A DNA stretch of 64,000 nucleotides from Mucilaginibacter celer (GTDB lineage Bacteria; Bacteroidota; Bacteroidia; Sphingobacteriales; Sphingobacteriaceae): the NCBI RefSeq assembly GCF_003576455.2, contig NZ_CP032869.1:4898001-4962000 (forward strand). Reading direction: 5' to 3'. The notes beneath the pieces are model-generated. The model saw only the letters and a list, made by a program, of their open reading frames with translations. It was not told where the DNA came from and ran no database searches. Shown one piece after another: positions 7,954-18,652 of the stretch. How positions within the stretch are numbered: the stretch's first letter is position 1; the number at the start of each line of letters is the position of its first letter. The position numbers and the translations under genes were made by a program.

Positions 7954-9381
7954 TCAATCAACCACTTTCCCAATTAATGTCGCTGTTGTACTACGCTCAA
8001 CAAGCACATTAACATACTCTCCCGGTTTATATCCTTCACCTACCGGGAAAATAACCATGGCGTTTTGGTCGCTACGGCCGCAGTAATCTTTGTCTGATTT
8101 TTTGGAGAAGCCTTCTATCAGCACACGTTCTACTTTGCCAATACGGGCCTGCATCCTATAAAAAGAGTATTCTTGTTGTTTAGCCACAATTTCGGTGAGG
8201 CGTTTTTGCTTTACTTCTTCCGGGATATCATCGGCATAACGTTTGGCGGCTAATGTGCCGGGCCTTTCGCTGTATTTAAACATGTAGGCAAAATCGTACT
8301 TCACGTAATCCATCATCGTAACGGTATCCTTATGCTCTTCGTCGGTTTCGCTGCAAAACCCTGTAATCACGTCGGTTGAAATGGCGCAATCGGGGATAAT
8401 ACGGCGAATGGCATCGATACGGTTGATATACCACTCACGGTCGTAAGTACGATTCATCAGTTCCAGCACGCGGCTGTTGCCCGATTGTACCGGCAGGTGG
8501 ATATAGTTACAGATGTTATCGTGCTTGTTGATGGCGTAAAGCACCTCGTCGGTAATATCTTTAGGGTGCGAAGTTGAAAACCTAACCCGCAAATCAGGAT
8601 TGATCAGCGCTATTTGTTCCAATAAATTGGCAAAGTTGGTAGTAACTTTGTTATCATCTTCGCCGGTTGAATATTTATATGAATCAACGTTTTGCCCTAA
8701 TAAAGTAACCTCGCGGTAGCCCCTGTCAAAAAGATCGCGACATTCGGCTTCTATAGATAGCGGATCGCGGCTGCGCTCGCGGCCACGGGTAAACGGCACT
8801 ACGCAAAACGAGCACATGTTATCGCAGCCACGCATAATGGATACGAAAGCATTGATACCATTGCTGTTTAAACGCACCGGACTGATATCGGCATAAGTTT
8901 CCTCGCGCGATAGCAGTACGTTTACGGCTTTTTGCCCGTCATCAACTTTATCAATCAAATTAGGCAGATCACGGTAAGCATCCGGACCAACAACTACGTC
9001 AACTAATTTTTCCTCTTCCAAAAATTTTGATTTCAACCGCTCGGCCATGCAACCTAAAACGCCTACAACCAAACCTGGATTTTTTACCTTGGTTATGGTA
9101 AACTCTTTAAGGCGATTGCGAACGCGTTGTTCGGCGTTTTCGCGGATAGAGCAGGTATTGATAAAAATAACATCGGCCGATGTATGATCGGTAGTGGTTT
9201 CAAAACCACGTTCGGCTAAAATAGAAGCAACTATTTCGCTGTCCGAAAAATTCATCGCGCAGCCATAGCTTTCAATGTACAGCTTGCGCCCGTTATTTTT
9301 AGCTGTTTCGGCATTTAACATCAACGCCTCGCCCTGCCTGCTCTCATCATGTGTTTTATCCGGAATAAGCAAATCCATCAT
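7954..9381 (-). CDS. miaB: tRNA-2-methylthio-N6-dimethylallyladenosine synthase MiaB
   Basis: 475 residues from the ATG at 9381 (MMDLLIPDK); the frame extends to a TTG at 9405 but that overlaps the promoter box. MiaB adds a methylthio group to i6A37 of tRNAs using two [4Fe-4S] clusters. Visible: N-terminal UPF0004 domain with ESYGCAMNFSDSE, TCSIRENAEQR and GVLGCMAER (the three cysteines of the auxiliary cluster), radical-SAM motif CDNMCSFCVVPFTRGRERSR at about residue 190, and a C-terminal TRAM domain. First gene of the operon ending in secG. Confidence 0.96.
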   Translation of the reverse strand: MMDLLIPDKTHDESRQGEALMLNAETAKNNGRKLYIESYGCAMNFSDSEIVASILAERGFETTTDHTSADVIFINTCSIRENAEQRVRNRLKEFTITKVKNPGLVVGVLGCMAERLKSKFLEEEKLVDVVVGPDAYRDLPNLIDKVDDGQKAVNVLLSREETYADISPVRLNSNGINAFVSIMRGCDNMCSFCVVPFTRGRERSRDPLSIEAECRDLFDRGYREVTLLGQNVDSYKYSTGEDDNKVTTNFANLLEQIALINPDLRVRFSTSHPKDITDEVLYAINKHDNICNYIHLPVQSGNSRVLELMNRTYDREWYINRIDAIRRIIPDCAISTDVITGFCSETDEEHKDTVTMMDYVKYDFAYMFKYSERPGTLAAKRYADDIPEEVKQKRLTEIVAKQQEYSFYRMQARIGKVERVLIEGFSKKSDKDYCGRSDQNAMVIFPVGEGYKPGEYVNVLVERSTTATLIGKVVD

Positions 9382-9402
9382 CCTTGTATAAAAATTAGTT
9401 TG

Positions 9403-9410
9403 CAAAAATA
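9403..9410 (-). promoter_or_regulatory. Bacteroidetes -7 box upstream of miaB
   Basis: TATTTTTG on the minus strand matches TAnnTTTG, about 20 bases before the chosen miaB ATG. The -33 element is not clear. The rest of the 9411-9605 gap shows no gene; it is AT-rich and must hold the divergent promoter of the AsmA-like gene. Confidence 0.5.
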
Positions 9411-9605
9411 AACAAAATCCGCATACATAGATGACATATTGTCAGTATTTAATAAAATGAATTTAAAGCTACATTGAACGTTAAAAATTGGCCCCGAATA
9501 TGAACAGGGCATAAACTTTTAATAAAATACGGCCTGTTTAACTTTATAACATAACAAAAGTTACTAACTTGCTGTTAAACCTTAAATAACAATAAACCGG
9601 GGTGC

Positions 9606-11408
9606 ATGAAGCTAAATTTTTTAAAGCATAGGTGGCAAAAAAACGTATTTAAATTTGTGCTGATACCGGTAACAGTTATTTTGATACTGGCCGTCGTGGT
9701 TAACAGGTATTGGTCGCCCATATTGGCGGCTAAGGTAAAGGATGTGGTACTCAACAGCAGCGACAGCCTTTATACCGCCGATTTTTCGGATGCAGAGCTT
9801 CATATTTTGCGTGGGAAGATCATTCTTTATAACATTAGGCTGAAGCCCGATACCGCCGTTTATAACAAAAAGAAACGCCTGCACCTTGCGCCCAACACAT
9901 TGGTCGAACTGAGTGTTAAACGCCTCGTCATCAATCATGCGCATCCTTTTAGCCTGTACTTTCACAAAAAACTCAACATAGGTCAGATCATCCTGAACGA
10001 ACCCCGGCTAAACGTAAGCTACCAACTTAACCATACAAAAGATACTGTAGTTAAAGATCACCGAACGGCCTGGCAACGGATTTCGAAAAGCCTTAAATCT
10101 ATCCACATCGGTAATATCCTGCTTAACGATGTCAACTTAAATTATGAAGATTACTCGGGCAATAAAGTGGCAATCTCCAAACTAAAGGAGCTCAACCTGA
10201 GCGCTAACGATCTGCTGATCGACTCGGCCACGCAAACTGATAAATCGCGGCTGCTTTACTGTAAGGATATTATCACCGAGCTTAATAACTATACCGGCCA
10301 AACGCCAAGCGGCCTCTACACCTATAAAATAAAGCACCTCAAATTATCAACCTTTACCTCGAAATTAAATATCGAGGGCCTGGCCTTGCAGGCGGCAAAG
10401 GCCAGTACCTTTTTTGATAAAACACAGAAAGACAGGCTGGGCCTTCTTGCCGATTCTGTTCAGCTCAGCAATTTCGATTACCTGAATTACCACAAGTACC
10501 GCACTATTTCGGCATCGAGCTTAAAAATGTCGGGAGGTAAAATCACTGCGTTCACCAACCCGGTTAAAACAAAGGATACCGTAACCAACCAGGTTAAAAC
10601 ATTCCCCAATATGATGCTCGGCAGGTTAAAGCTTGATTTACGGATAGATACCGTAAAGCTGCGCCGGATGGATGTGATTTATAACGAGTTTAACAATAAA
10701 TCGCAAAAAACAGGCACCGTGGAGTTTGATAATACCAGCGCTACCATTTTAAACTTAACCAATAATCCATCTGCAATTGCCAAAAATAATATTACCACGG
10801 CTACTATCGTATCGTATTTCATGAACCGGGGGCGGTTAGATGCACAATTTAAATTTACCTTAAATGATGATAATGCCCCTTTCAGTTATAAGGGCAGCTT
10901 AGGCCCTATGGATTTTACGCGGCTTAACCCGGCTACCATGCCGCTGGCCATGGTGAAAATGACATCAGGCAAAGTAAAAAAATTCAGTTTTGATATTGAT
11001 GCCAACAGCAAGGTTTTTAAGGGCAAGGTTGATTTTTTGTATAACGATTTGAAAGTTGTACTGCTGAAGCCCGATACCGCTAATGATCGCCTGAAGCGCA
11101 AAACCATCATCTCTATCTTCGCCAATCTTTTTGTGATTAAGCATAATAATCCGGACGATAAAGGAAAACTTACCTCATCCTACGTCATATTTAAACGCCC
11201 TAAGGATTTCGGTTTCTGGAAAACGGTTTGGAAAACTCTGCTCACCGGCATTAAGCCTTGCATTGGCCTTGACGAGAAAAGTCAAAAAGCCACTAAAGAC
11301 CGCATTGACGAGCATAATAAGAACAAAGCCGAACGTTTAAAAAATAAAGCCGAAAGGCAGAAGCGGAGAGCAGAGAAAAAGAAACTGATGGATGAGGGGA
11401 AGTTTTAG
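9606..11408 (+). CDS. AsmA-like membrane-anchored protein, unknown function
   Basis: 600 residues. One N-terminal transmembrane helix (about 15-35, FKFVLIPVTVILILAVVVNR) is followed by a long beta-rich region typical of the AsmA/DUF748-like superfamily, e.g. LYTADFSDAELHILRGKIIL and IGNILLNDVNLNYEDYSGNK. Such proteins are thought to bridge inner and outer membranes in lipid transport or envelope maintenance; that role here is inference. The last ~50 residues are a strongly basic Lys/Arg/Glu helix (KNKAERLKNKAERQKRRAEK) of coiled-coil type, on the far side of the protein from the anchor. Transcribed alone, divergent from miaB; a family B palindrome follows it. Confidence 0.7.
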   Translation: MKLNFLKHRWQKNVFKFVLIPVTVILILAVVVNRYWSPILAAKVKDVVLNSSDSLYTADFSDAELHILRGKIILYNIRLKPDTAVYNKKKRLHLAPNTLVELSVKRLVINHAHPFSLYFHKKLNIGQIILNEPRLNVSYQLNHTKDTVVKDHRTAWQRISKSLKSIHIGNILLNDVNLNYEDYSGNKVAISKLKELNLSANDLLIDSATQTDKSRLLYCKDIITELNNYTGQTPSGLYTYKIKHLKLSTFTSKLNIEGLALQAAKASTFFDKTQKDRLGLLADSVQLSNFDYLNYHKYRTISASSLKMSGGKITAFTNPVKTKDTVTNQVKTFPNMMLGRLKLDLRIDTVKLRRMDVIYNEFNNKSQKTGTVEFDNTSATILNLTNNPSAIAKNNITTATIVSYFMNRGRLDAQFKFTLNDDNAPFSYKGSLGPMDFTRLNPATMPLAMVKMTSGKVKKFSFDIDANSKVFKGKVDFLYNDLKVVLLKPDTANDRLKRKTIISIFANLFVIKHNNPDDKGKLTSSYVIFKRPKDFGFWKTVWKTLLTGIKPCIGLDEKSQKATKDRIDEHNKNKAERLKNKAERQKRRAEKKKLMDEGKF

Positions 11409-11424
11409 GATTTGTAATTATCTC

Positions 11425-11590
11425 TTAATGTAATTTCGACGAACTTGCCCAGGGATTGCGCCTTGGCGTGAGGAGAAATCTTATACGCCATACTAAACGG
11501 CTTTGCAATTCGGCATTACATGGCGTACAAGATTTCTCTTTCGCTCCGGCGCTCTTTCCCGCCCTGCTCTATCGTAATGACATTTTTGTT
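11425..11590. repeat. Dispersed palindromic repeat, family B, copy 2
   Basis: Inverted arms AGAAATCTTATACGCCAT (about 11472-11489) and ATGGCGTACAAGATTTCT (about 11519-11536). Flanking words TAATTTCGACGAAC at one end and CTATCGTAATGACATTTTTG at the other make the whole block an extended imperfect palindrome. It fills the gap between two convergent genes (AsmA-like and sprA), where it may serve as a bidirectional terminator. Related in reverse orientation to 3668-3795. Confidence 0.7.
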
Positions 11591-11597
11591 TTTATTT

Positions 11598-14500
11598 CTA
11601 CTGCAACAGCAACTTCAAATTAACCCCAAAATTGGTGAACGATGTATTAAATGTTTGCGAGGTATACGGCTTTGTAAGGTTTGAATCATAAAACAAATTC
11701 AAATTAAAACGCTGGTTAATCACATAATCAATAGATGGACGAACGGTGATATTCTGTGCACCCGATGAGATCTCGGCCGATTGAACATCGGCACGATAAA
11801 TCAAGGTTTTGTTATCCCGCAATGAAAAATCAAGCTTAAAGTTCACATCCTTGTGCTGGATGCCCTCAAACCAGCCAAACGGGAAATGAAAGTCTTTGGT
11901 ATGATAGCCAAAGCCCAGTACAATGATCTTTTCGTTTTGCTGTGCCAGCTGGCTGTTGAGTAAGCTGAGGCTTAGCGCGCGGCTTTGGCGGTATTCGGCA
12001 TTGGCGGTCATGCTGTTTTTAAATCTCATGCTGGCACCAATTAAAGGCACAAACTGTTCAAAAATGGTTACCTGCGAGAATTGGTACAGCGGTAAAAAGT
12101 CGTTATTTAAATCTCTGGCGCTTGAGGCCCCATTTGCTTCCCGGTATTGCAGCAGCGAGGTATAGCCGGCTACGTTATAAGCCGAACGGTAACCGTGGCT
12201 CAGATCAAACGAATCAAAAACATCCTTGAACCATGCAATTTTACTTAAGCCATTGTAAGTAACCTGCCAGTTAGGAATAGGTATTTTAGGAAACTGTGAC
12301 AGGTTGCTGCCCGATGCACCTTTACCCGTATAAGCAGCCAGGAAAGCCGGTACCAGTACGTTTTGCGAGTTTGGCCCGTAGCCATCTGCATAACCATCTG
12401 TGGTGCCCGATGAGTTGGGATTAGTTTGCCCCAGTTTTTGCGATATCACCGCACGGGCATCCAAAAACTTCTGGAATGTTCCGGATACATTGGTAATGCC
12501 CTTAGCCTTTTCAAAAGCAGTACCTATGGTAAGTATCGACACGCTGTAATTACCGGTAGTAACCGGGCTTAGGGTTTCAATACTATTGGTTGTTGCCAGG
12601 TATTTAAAATTGGCCTGGTAGTTATGGTCCTGCGTTTTAAATGCGCTCAGCTCAATCCTCAGATCCTTAAACGGCTCAATAATGCCGCGGAAGTGCATGT
12701 CTTCGTTAGATGTGGTGGTGTACAACTGGTTTTGCAGCGTATCGTTGGTAATCCAGCCGTTGGACACTGCCTTAGCCCTGATATCCTTTTGGCTGCCTAA
12801 TAAAAAGCCTAAACCTGGCGCGCCACCACTCGAACCAAAGAAACCTGATTTTGGCAGGTAGCCCGGTAAAAATGTACCCTGTGTATGGGTATAAGTAGCA
12901 CTTAAATTTTTAACGCTGGTTAATAATCCTATCAGCACATTAGGCTTTTTATTAGGATTATTTGCCCTACGGATAAAAGGAAACTTATTATACAGCGATG
13001 TAAGGTTAAGTGTTGGGTTAAACTGGAGGGCTCTCGAGTTTTGGATGCTGTTACCCACATCATAACTCGGATCATTAATAGCAAACAGCGGCTGCGTTTG
13101 CCAGTTAAAGTGTGTACTGTAACGTGCAATGGCCGATACCCAATCCAGACCCGGTATTTTATTTATTGGTACCGTATAATTAAAGGTAAGCGTATGGTTA
13201 TAGTTGGTGGTACGGCCCAGTTTTTTCAGGTTATCCCACAGGGTATCGCGCTTTAAACCGTTAATACGCCCCGCCGGTTCATCCACTACCGAGAGATTGG
13301 TGGCATCGATATCCATCTGTAACGATTTGGATAAATTCCAGCCGATACCGTACACACGGGTTATGTTAAAGTACTTGTTGAAAGTGGTGGTTGGGATGGG
13401 GATAAAATTATTCGGGTCGTTATCGCGCAGGGTATTTTCCGAGTAAAAACGATCAAAATTAATACTGAAGTTTAACCTCGTTGGCAGCAGGCTAAAATTG
13501 AAATCCCTTAGTAAAGCCAGCGTATTTTTTTTGATGATCTTGGCAAACGGACTGTAGTATTTGGGCTGATTGGTATAATTGTAGGCCAACGTTAAATTGT
13601 ATGTTTTTTCGATATCGCTCTGCGTTACAAAATCGTGGTGCGTGTATTCGGTATAAGCGTAGCTGGCATTAAAGTTTTCAATGTCCCAAATGTGGTTGAT
13701 GGCGCTGGTATTGGTGCGTGCCTTATGCACATTAGTGAAGTTGATGCTTTTTCGCATGGTGATATCAATAGCCGCATTCCTGATCGAATCGCGCTCTTTG
13801 GTACTGGTGGCTGCAGCGAGCGATGATTTCAGCTCCACATCGGGCGCGCCGGGATCATATTGCGGCATGCTGCGTTGTTTTGATACGTTGATATAGGCTG
13901 GGATATGGATCCCGCTTTTATCCGGGAAAAACTTACCAAGCTCTACATTGGCCGATACGTCATAAGTTTGATCGTCGCTTTGATTTCTGTCGTTCAGCCG
14001 CGAATCCAGCGTACCAAAACCTATAGTGGTTTTACTGCCCGATACGGTTACGTCGGCAAAATCGGCAAGCTTGGCATCAATACGGGCTGTGGCGGCCCAA
14101 CCTCCGCGCTGATCAAAATCGGTAAGGCGCAATTCATCAAACCAAACCGTGCCCGATTTATCCAAACCATCATCGGCAATTACACTACTGCCTTTGTAAG
14201 GGTTGCGCACACCCAGCATAATGGTACGCAGGCGACTCAGGTCGGGCTGGCCTTTTATATAAACTGTTTTATCACCCTCGGTATATTTAAACAAAGTATT
14301 GTAGGCAACGTTGGAGTGATTACGGGCCAGTTTGGCACGCACCAGCAGGTCAAGCTCCAGGTCCATTTGATTGGCATCCGGCCAGATAGCCTGCGGATCG
14401 TTTGTGCCCGGATTGGTAATTTTTAACGGCAACTCGTATTCGTAATAGTTATCCTGGTAATCCACACCCAAACGGATAAAGGCGTTCAGGTCGTTATCCT

Positions 14501-17500
14501 TTAAATAATCGCCCTCGGCGTGGATAAACATCTGCATCCTTTTATACCGGCGCAAATCATTATAAAACGTACGGAAGGCCGCCCTTGAGTAACCATCGCG
14601 CAGGTTTTTAACGTTAACGGATAATGATTGCTCATTAAGCTTGGTATTGGTTTGCAGGTTATTATAGTTGCGCTGGCGGTTAATGCCCGGCGGTACTACG
14701 TAAGGGATAGGTGTGCGGTTACCGTTCTCTTCAATATTCACCGCCTGTACATCAAGCACCGAGGCATCGATTGGCGGGTTTTGGATGGCAGGATCTGCAA
14801 TTACATTCAGCGGATTTTTTTCGTTATTGAAGGCTCGCCACTCGCCGCGCACCAATTCGAGCGTTGCAAAACGCAGTACTGCGGTATCGGCAAAGTTGGT
14901 CATGAACATCCGCATAAAACGGATGGCTTTAAAATCCTGGATGTTGCCCACTTTTGATTGGTAATCAGTAATCGGGATCCTGAACTGGTACCAGGTTACA
15001 GCCTGTGTTGTGCCGTTTGGTAGTTTTACCTGTGCTATAACCTTATCGCTGATGTAGTTTTGGCCAACCACCATATCGGCCGGGCGCATCGATACTTTAT
15101 ACTGAAAGTATGAATCTTCCTGGCTCATGTTGTTATCCCGGTTAATATCTTCGCCATCGGGCAGCGACGTGGAGGCCGAGTTTTGCAAACCCAGTTCGGC
15201 CTGCGATTGCTGGGCGGTTTTGGAGTTACCATCGGTACCATTATACTTGCTGTAACGATCAAGAATACCGGCGCGGGCCTGGTCAAGTGCAGGGCCCTGG
15301 TAATATTGATAATCGTCGGATGATGGGTCGGCAGCCAGGTTAGCGGCAGCCTGGGCATTCAGCTGGCCCTGTAGTTGTTGCACCACGGGTGCAAATTTGG
15401 TTTTCTCGTCCTGGTCGTTCAAGCCGTCCAAACCTACGTCCTGCAGTTTGCGGGCGTCGGGGTTATTATCAAAGGCATTAATTACCGGTTGTAGTTTTGA
15501 TACACGGCCCCAGTTGGTTTCATCAACCTTGGTAAGATCGCCATCAACAGGCAAGCCGTTTTCCAAACTTTTGCGGCCATCCTTCAAAATATCTTCCGAT
15601 AGCGAACCTAAGTTAAAATACAGATCGCCACCTGCCGAGTTGGGTTTATAAATAAAGGGATCGAGCATCCAAAACTCGATGTACGATACGTTTAACGATT
15701 CAAAATCATTGGTTTCCAGTTTCCGGAACATACCGCCCCAGCGGCTTTTAGGGTTTTGCAGCGTACCATCTGCATTAACGCCGGTGGTAGCGTAGTTGTA
15801 CGGACCACGAATGCTTGGATAAAAAGCCATGTTCAACGTTGCCAAACTTAAAGGCTGCCCCGTTGCCGATTGCTTGTAAGGGAAAACCTCCTGCTCAATA
15901 ACCTGCCTTACATAATGATTTGAAAGCTCGCTGCGCGATACCGGGATAGAGCCGGTGTTGGTATAAAATATGGGGTCGATATTATAAAAAGCCAGCCTTG
16001 CACGGTTGTAACCATAGCTCAGGTCATCAAATAAACCCGACTCGGAGAAAAGCTGCGGCGTGCCCGAAATTTGCCAGGCATTGGCACTTTTTACATCAAT
16101 AACCGATTGGCTGTTTTCAAAATCGTCGAGATAAGAAGTACCATTTTTTGAGCCTGCAAAATTTAATGCACCGGGGCTGCCGGGCATCAGTTTGGCAAAC
16201 TCACCGTAAAAATTGATAGATGACGGAACCTTGGTATGGATGCCCGGTATTTTGTCAACCAAACGGGTTAAAAACCTTGAGTTGGAACTATAGTTGGCAT
16301 CAAAGCCCCAGATGGTATTCGAGATCGATTCTTCTCCGGCAATTTCATTTTGCGTGATAGGCTGCTCGGTTAAGTGCATCAGGGTAGCACCCAACTGTAA
16401 TTTATCACTGGCATGGTAATCCAACCGGGTACCATACAACGATTTTTGCTGCACGCCGAACAGCTCGTTATTTTCGAGTTTAACAGTGATGGGCTGGCCT
16501 GATGATAGCAGCGCCTGGTTCAGGATCCTGATGCGGCCGGCATTATAATCAACCGTATAATCGTTACCCTCCTGTAGTTTAACCGTACCGGCATTAACCA
16601 CTACCGAGCCCTGCGGAATATTCACTGCATTCAGTTGATACTCCGAACCACCTGTTGAAGTATAGGTACCTTTAATTACATAGCGATTAAGCGCCGGAAA
16701 ATATTGCTGGGCTATGGTCTTGGTAGAATCATACAAAGCCTGGTAAACATAGCGTTTTGCAAGATCGCCCTCGCCGCTTGTAAATTTGGCCGCCAGATCG
16801 GAGCCAAAAGGTTCTACCGTTGGGAACGAGATGCGGCCATTTTGTGAATCGATGGTGATGCCCTCTAAAAAGTCGAAATAACCGTCGGGCTTTTTATCGC
16901 TTTGCTGGTTCAGGTTATCCAAACCCGATACCTGCAGCCAGAGTTTGCCTTTAAGGTTTTGCCCCTCTTCCATCACCGTTTTTTCGATGCCCGATTTATC
17001 ATCCAAACGGGTAACGGTAAGTTTAAAGTTTGATGGCGAGATTTGGAACGCGCCGAGGGAATAGATGTTTTTCATCATCAGATCCCATTGCGGTAAGTTA
17101 GTTTTAAGTAACTCGCCTTTCAGCAATTTTACATACAGCATTTTGGGCGCAGCCGGATCAACCGCCACATCGCTGCTAAACTCACCAACCTGGTATTGCA
17201 CACCGTTAACTGTATACTGGTAAGCTACCGCCAGCACCTCATCATTATTTAAAGGATAGTTTAGCGAGATGTAGCCCAACTGCGGATGCAGGGTAAACTC
17301 CTTATCGGTAAGCTTGCGGGCGTAAGTGAGTTTTGAGTAGTTATCTGTACTGCCCGAGCCCTGGAAAAAGCTGGCAATGGCGTTTGAGTTGGTTTGTTTA
17401 GGGTTGCCCGGCAAAGCGCCTATGGTAGCTAACAGGTTATTTGATTGCTGTGTAAAGCCCTGCCCGCTAAAGCCTGCCGGCAAGCCACTAAAGCCGGCAC

Positions 17501-18626
17501 CGCCCTGAAACCGCGTTTTGTTATATGGATTATTTTCACCCAAATCGGTAAAAGCCATAATATCGCGCGAATCGGTGGTTACGTTGGTGCGGTTGGTTGT
17601 CCAAACCTCAATTTTGGTGATGGTAACGTTTGAACTGATAATAGGGATATTAGCCAGCGCCCGGTTATAGTTATTACGAAAGTACTGTGCTAAAAAGAAG
17701 TGCTTGTTAGCCTCGTAATCGGCAGGCGTTAACCTGAATTCGCCCTGCTGCGAACCATTGGTGATGGTGATGGTTTTTGATTGTGAACGCTGCTGCGAAA
17801 AAATACTGGTTACATCCAGCCTGCCAAATTTCAATTTGGTTTTTACGCCGAAGAGCGCCTGGCTACCGGTTATTAAGGTAGTATTTAAAGGCATGCTTAC
17901 CGTACCCGCCTCAATTTTCTGGATAATTTCATCGGGCGAACCGGTATAATCCAGCTTGATCTGGTTTTCAAACTGAAACTGGGCATCGGTATTGTAATTG
18001 GTGGTGATCTTCAATTTATCGCCAATATTACCGGTAACGTTCAGTTGAATGCGTTGATCGAAATTAAAATTAAACTGGCTGCGCTGGCGGGTGTTGAACA
18101 GTGGGTTCTGATTTTTATTCACCTGGCCGGCCAATATCATCTCGGCCGATCCCTGCGGACGGATATCGATAACCGAGCTGCCAAAAATCTGCTCGAACGT
18201 GCGGCTGCGCACTTTGATAGGCGGGATAAAGCCCGGCTGCTGCGAATCGTAAGCATAAGCATCAGCCTGCTGCTGAAAATTAATGCGCTGTACAGAGCGC
18301 TGCCTGAGTTTTAAATATTGATCAAAAGTGAGGTATTGCGGCGCGCGGTATAACAAATTCCCTACACGCTCGTATAAAATATAGCGGTTGGTAACCGGGT
18401 CATACTCTACCGTACGCACAAGTCCTGCCGGGTCGGGACTGAAAATACCTTCCCTGAGCCGTGCGCTGCGCGGCGTTATGAGGTTTATAGGTGCATTGGT
18501 TTTTGTTGTATCATTTTTGGGGGCAGACTGGGGCTGCTGCTGTTGTGCATACGCGCTTCCCATCCCACCTAATACCACGATGAACAACACACTTATAAGG
18601 ATCTTATAAGTAAATATTTTGATCAA
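11598..18626 (-). CDS. sprA: SprA, type IX secretion outer-membrane translocon
   Basis: 2342 residues, close to the ~2400 of characterised SprA. It forms the very large outer-membrane barrel through which T9SS cargo passes, needed for gliding adhesins and secreted enzymes in gliding Bacteroidetes. Signal peptide at 1-27 (LISVLFIVVLGGMGSAYAQ). Conserved N-terminal region with SPDPAGLVRTVEYDP, followed by long beta-barrel strands to the end. The start codon appears to be TTG: no in-frame ATG lies between the ruvA stop and the signal peptide, and the next Met is inside the signal sequence. ruvA ends 26 bases upstream, an arrangement seen in other Bacteroidetes. No other T9SS core gene lies in the window. 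Confidence 0.95.
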   Translation of the reverse strand: MIKIFTYKILISVLFIVVLGGMGSAYAQQQQPQSAPKNDTTKTNAPINLITPRSARLREGIFSPDPAGLVRTVEYDPVTNRYILYERVGNLLYRAPQYLTFDQYLKLRQRSVQRINFQQQADAYAYDSQQPGFIPPIKVRSRTFEQIFGSSVIDIRPQGSAEMILAGQVNKNQNPLFNTRQRSQFNFNFDQRIQLNVTGNIGDKLKITTNYNTDAQFQFENQIKLDYTGSPDEIIQKIEAGTVSMPLNTTLITGSQALFGVKTKLKFGRLDVTSIFSQQRSQSKTITITNGSQQGEFRLTPADYEANKHFFLAQYFRNNYNRALANIPIISSNVTITKIEVWTTNRTNVTTDSRDIMAFTDLGENNPYNKTRFQGGAGFSGLPAGFSGQGFTQQSNNLLATIGALPGNPKQTNSNAIASFFQGSGSTDNYSKLTYARKLTDKEFTLHPQLGYISLNYPLNNDEVLAVAYQYTVNGVQYQVGEFSSDVAVDPAAPKMLYVKLLKGELLKTNLPQWDLMMKNIYSLGAFQISPSNFKLTVTRLDDKSGIEKTVMEEGQNLKGKLWLQVSGLDNLNQQSDKKPDGYFDFLEGITIDSQNGRISFPTVEPFGSDLAAKFTSGEGDLAKRYVYQALYDSTKTIAQQYFPALNRYVIKGTYTSTGGSEYQLNAVNIPQGSVVVNAGTVKLQEGNDYTVDYNAGRIRILNQALLSSGQPITVKLENNELFGVQQKSLYGTRLDYHASDKLQLGATLMHLTEQPITQNEIAGEESISNTIWGFDANYSSNSRFLTRLVDKIPGIHTKVPSSINFYGEFAKLMPGSPGALNFAGSKNGTSYLDDFENSQSVIDVKSANAWQISGTPQLFSESGLFDDLSYGYNRARLAFYNIDPIFYTNTGSIPVSRSELSNHYVRQVIEQEVFPYKQSATGQPLSLATLNMAFYPSIRGPYNYATTGVNADGTLQNPKSRWGGMFRKLETNDFESLNVSYIEFWMLDPFIYKPNSAGGDLYFNLGSLSEDILKDGRKSLENGLPVDGDLTKVDETNWGRVSKLQPVINAFDNNPDARKLQDVGLDGLNDQDEKTKFAPVVQQLQGQLNAQAAANLAADPSSDDYQYYQGPALDQARAGILDRYSKYNGTDGNSKTAQQSQAELGLQNSASTSLPDGEDINRDNNMSQEDSYFQYKVSMRPADMVVGQNYISDKVIAQVKLPNGTTQAVTWYQFRIPITDYQSKVGNIQDFKAIRFMRMFMTNFADTAVLRFATLELVRGEWRAFNNEKNPLNVIADPAIQNPPIDASVLDVQAVNIEENGNRTPIPYVVPPGINRQRNYNNLQTNTKLNEQSLSVNVKNLRDGYSRAAFRTFYNDLRRYKRMQMFIHAEGDYLKDNDLNAFIRLGVDYQDNYYEYELPLKITNPGTNDPQAIWPDANQMDLELDLLVRAKLARNHSNVAYNTLFKYTEGDKTVYIKGQPDLSRLRTIMLGVRNPYKGSSVIADDGLDKSGTVWFDELRLTDFDQRGGWAATARIDAKLADFADVTVSGSKTTIGFGTLDSRLNDRNQSDDQTYDVSANVELGKFFPDKSGIHIPAYINVSKQRSMPQYDPGAPDVELKSSLAAATSTKERDSIRNAAIDITMRKSINFTNVHKARTNTSAINHIWDIENFNASYAYTEYTHHDFVTQSDIEKTYNLTLAYNYTNQPKYYSPFAKIIKKNTLALLRDFNFSLLPTRLNFSINFDRFYSENTLRDNDPNNFIPIPTTTFNKYFNITRVYGIGWNLSKSLQMDIDATNLSVVDEPAGRINGLKRDTLWDNLKKLGRTTNYNHTLTFNYTVPINKIPGLDWVSAIARYSTHFNWQTQPLFAINDPSYDVGNSIQNSRALQFNPTLNLTSLYNKFPFIRRANNPNKKPNVLIGLLTSVKNLSATYTHTQGTFLPGYLPKSGFFGSSGGAPGLGFLLGSQKDIRAKAVSNGWITNDTLQNQLYTTTSNEDMHFRGIIEPFKDLRIELSAFKTQDHNYQANFKYLATTNSIETLSPVTTGNYSVSILTIGTAFEKAKGITNVSGTFQKFLDARAVISQKLGQTNPNSSGTTDGYADGYGPNSQNVLVPAFLAAYTGKGASGSNLSQFPKIPIPNWQVTYNGLSKIAWFKDVFDSFDLSHGYRSAYNVAGYTSLLQYREANGASSARDLNNDFLPLYQFSQVTIFEQFVPLIGASMRFKNSMTANAEYRQSRALSLSLLNSQLAQQNEKIIVLGFGYHTKDFHFPFGWFEGIQHKDVNFKLDFSLRDNKTLIYRADVQSAEISSGAQNITVRPSIDYVINQRFNLNLFYDSNLTKPYTSQTFNTSFTNFGVNLKLLLQ

Positions 18627-18652
18627 AAGTTTAGTCGAAATTTGTTCAGTAA

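Noticed and set aside
11598..18626. Complete T9SS gene cluster
   Set aside because: Only sprA (and perhaps a RemB-like protein 29 kb away) is here; no por/gld core genes are in the window.
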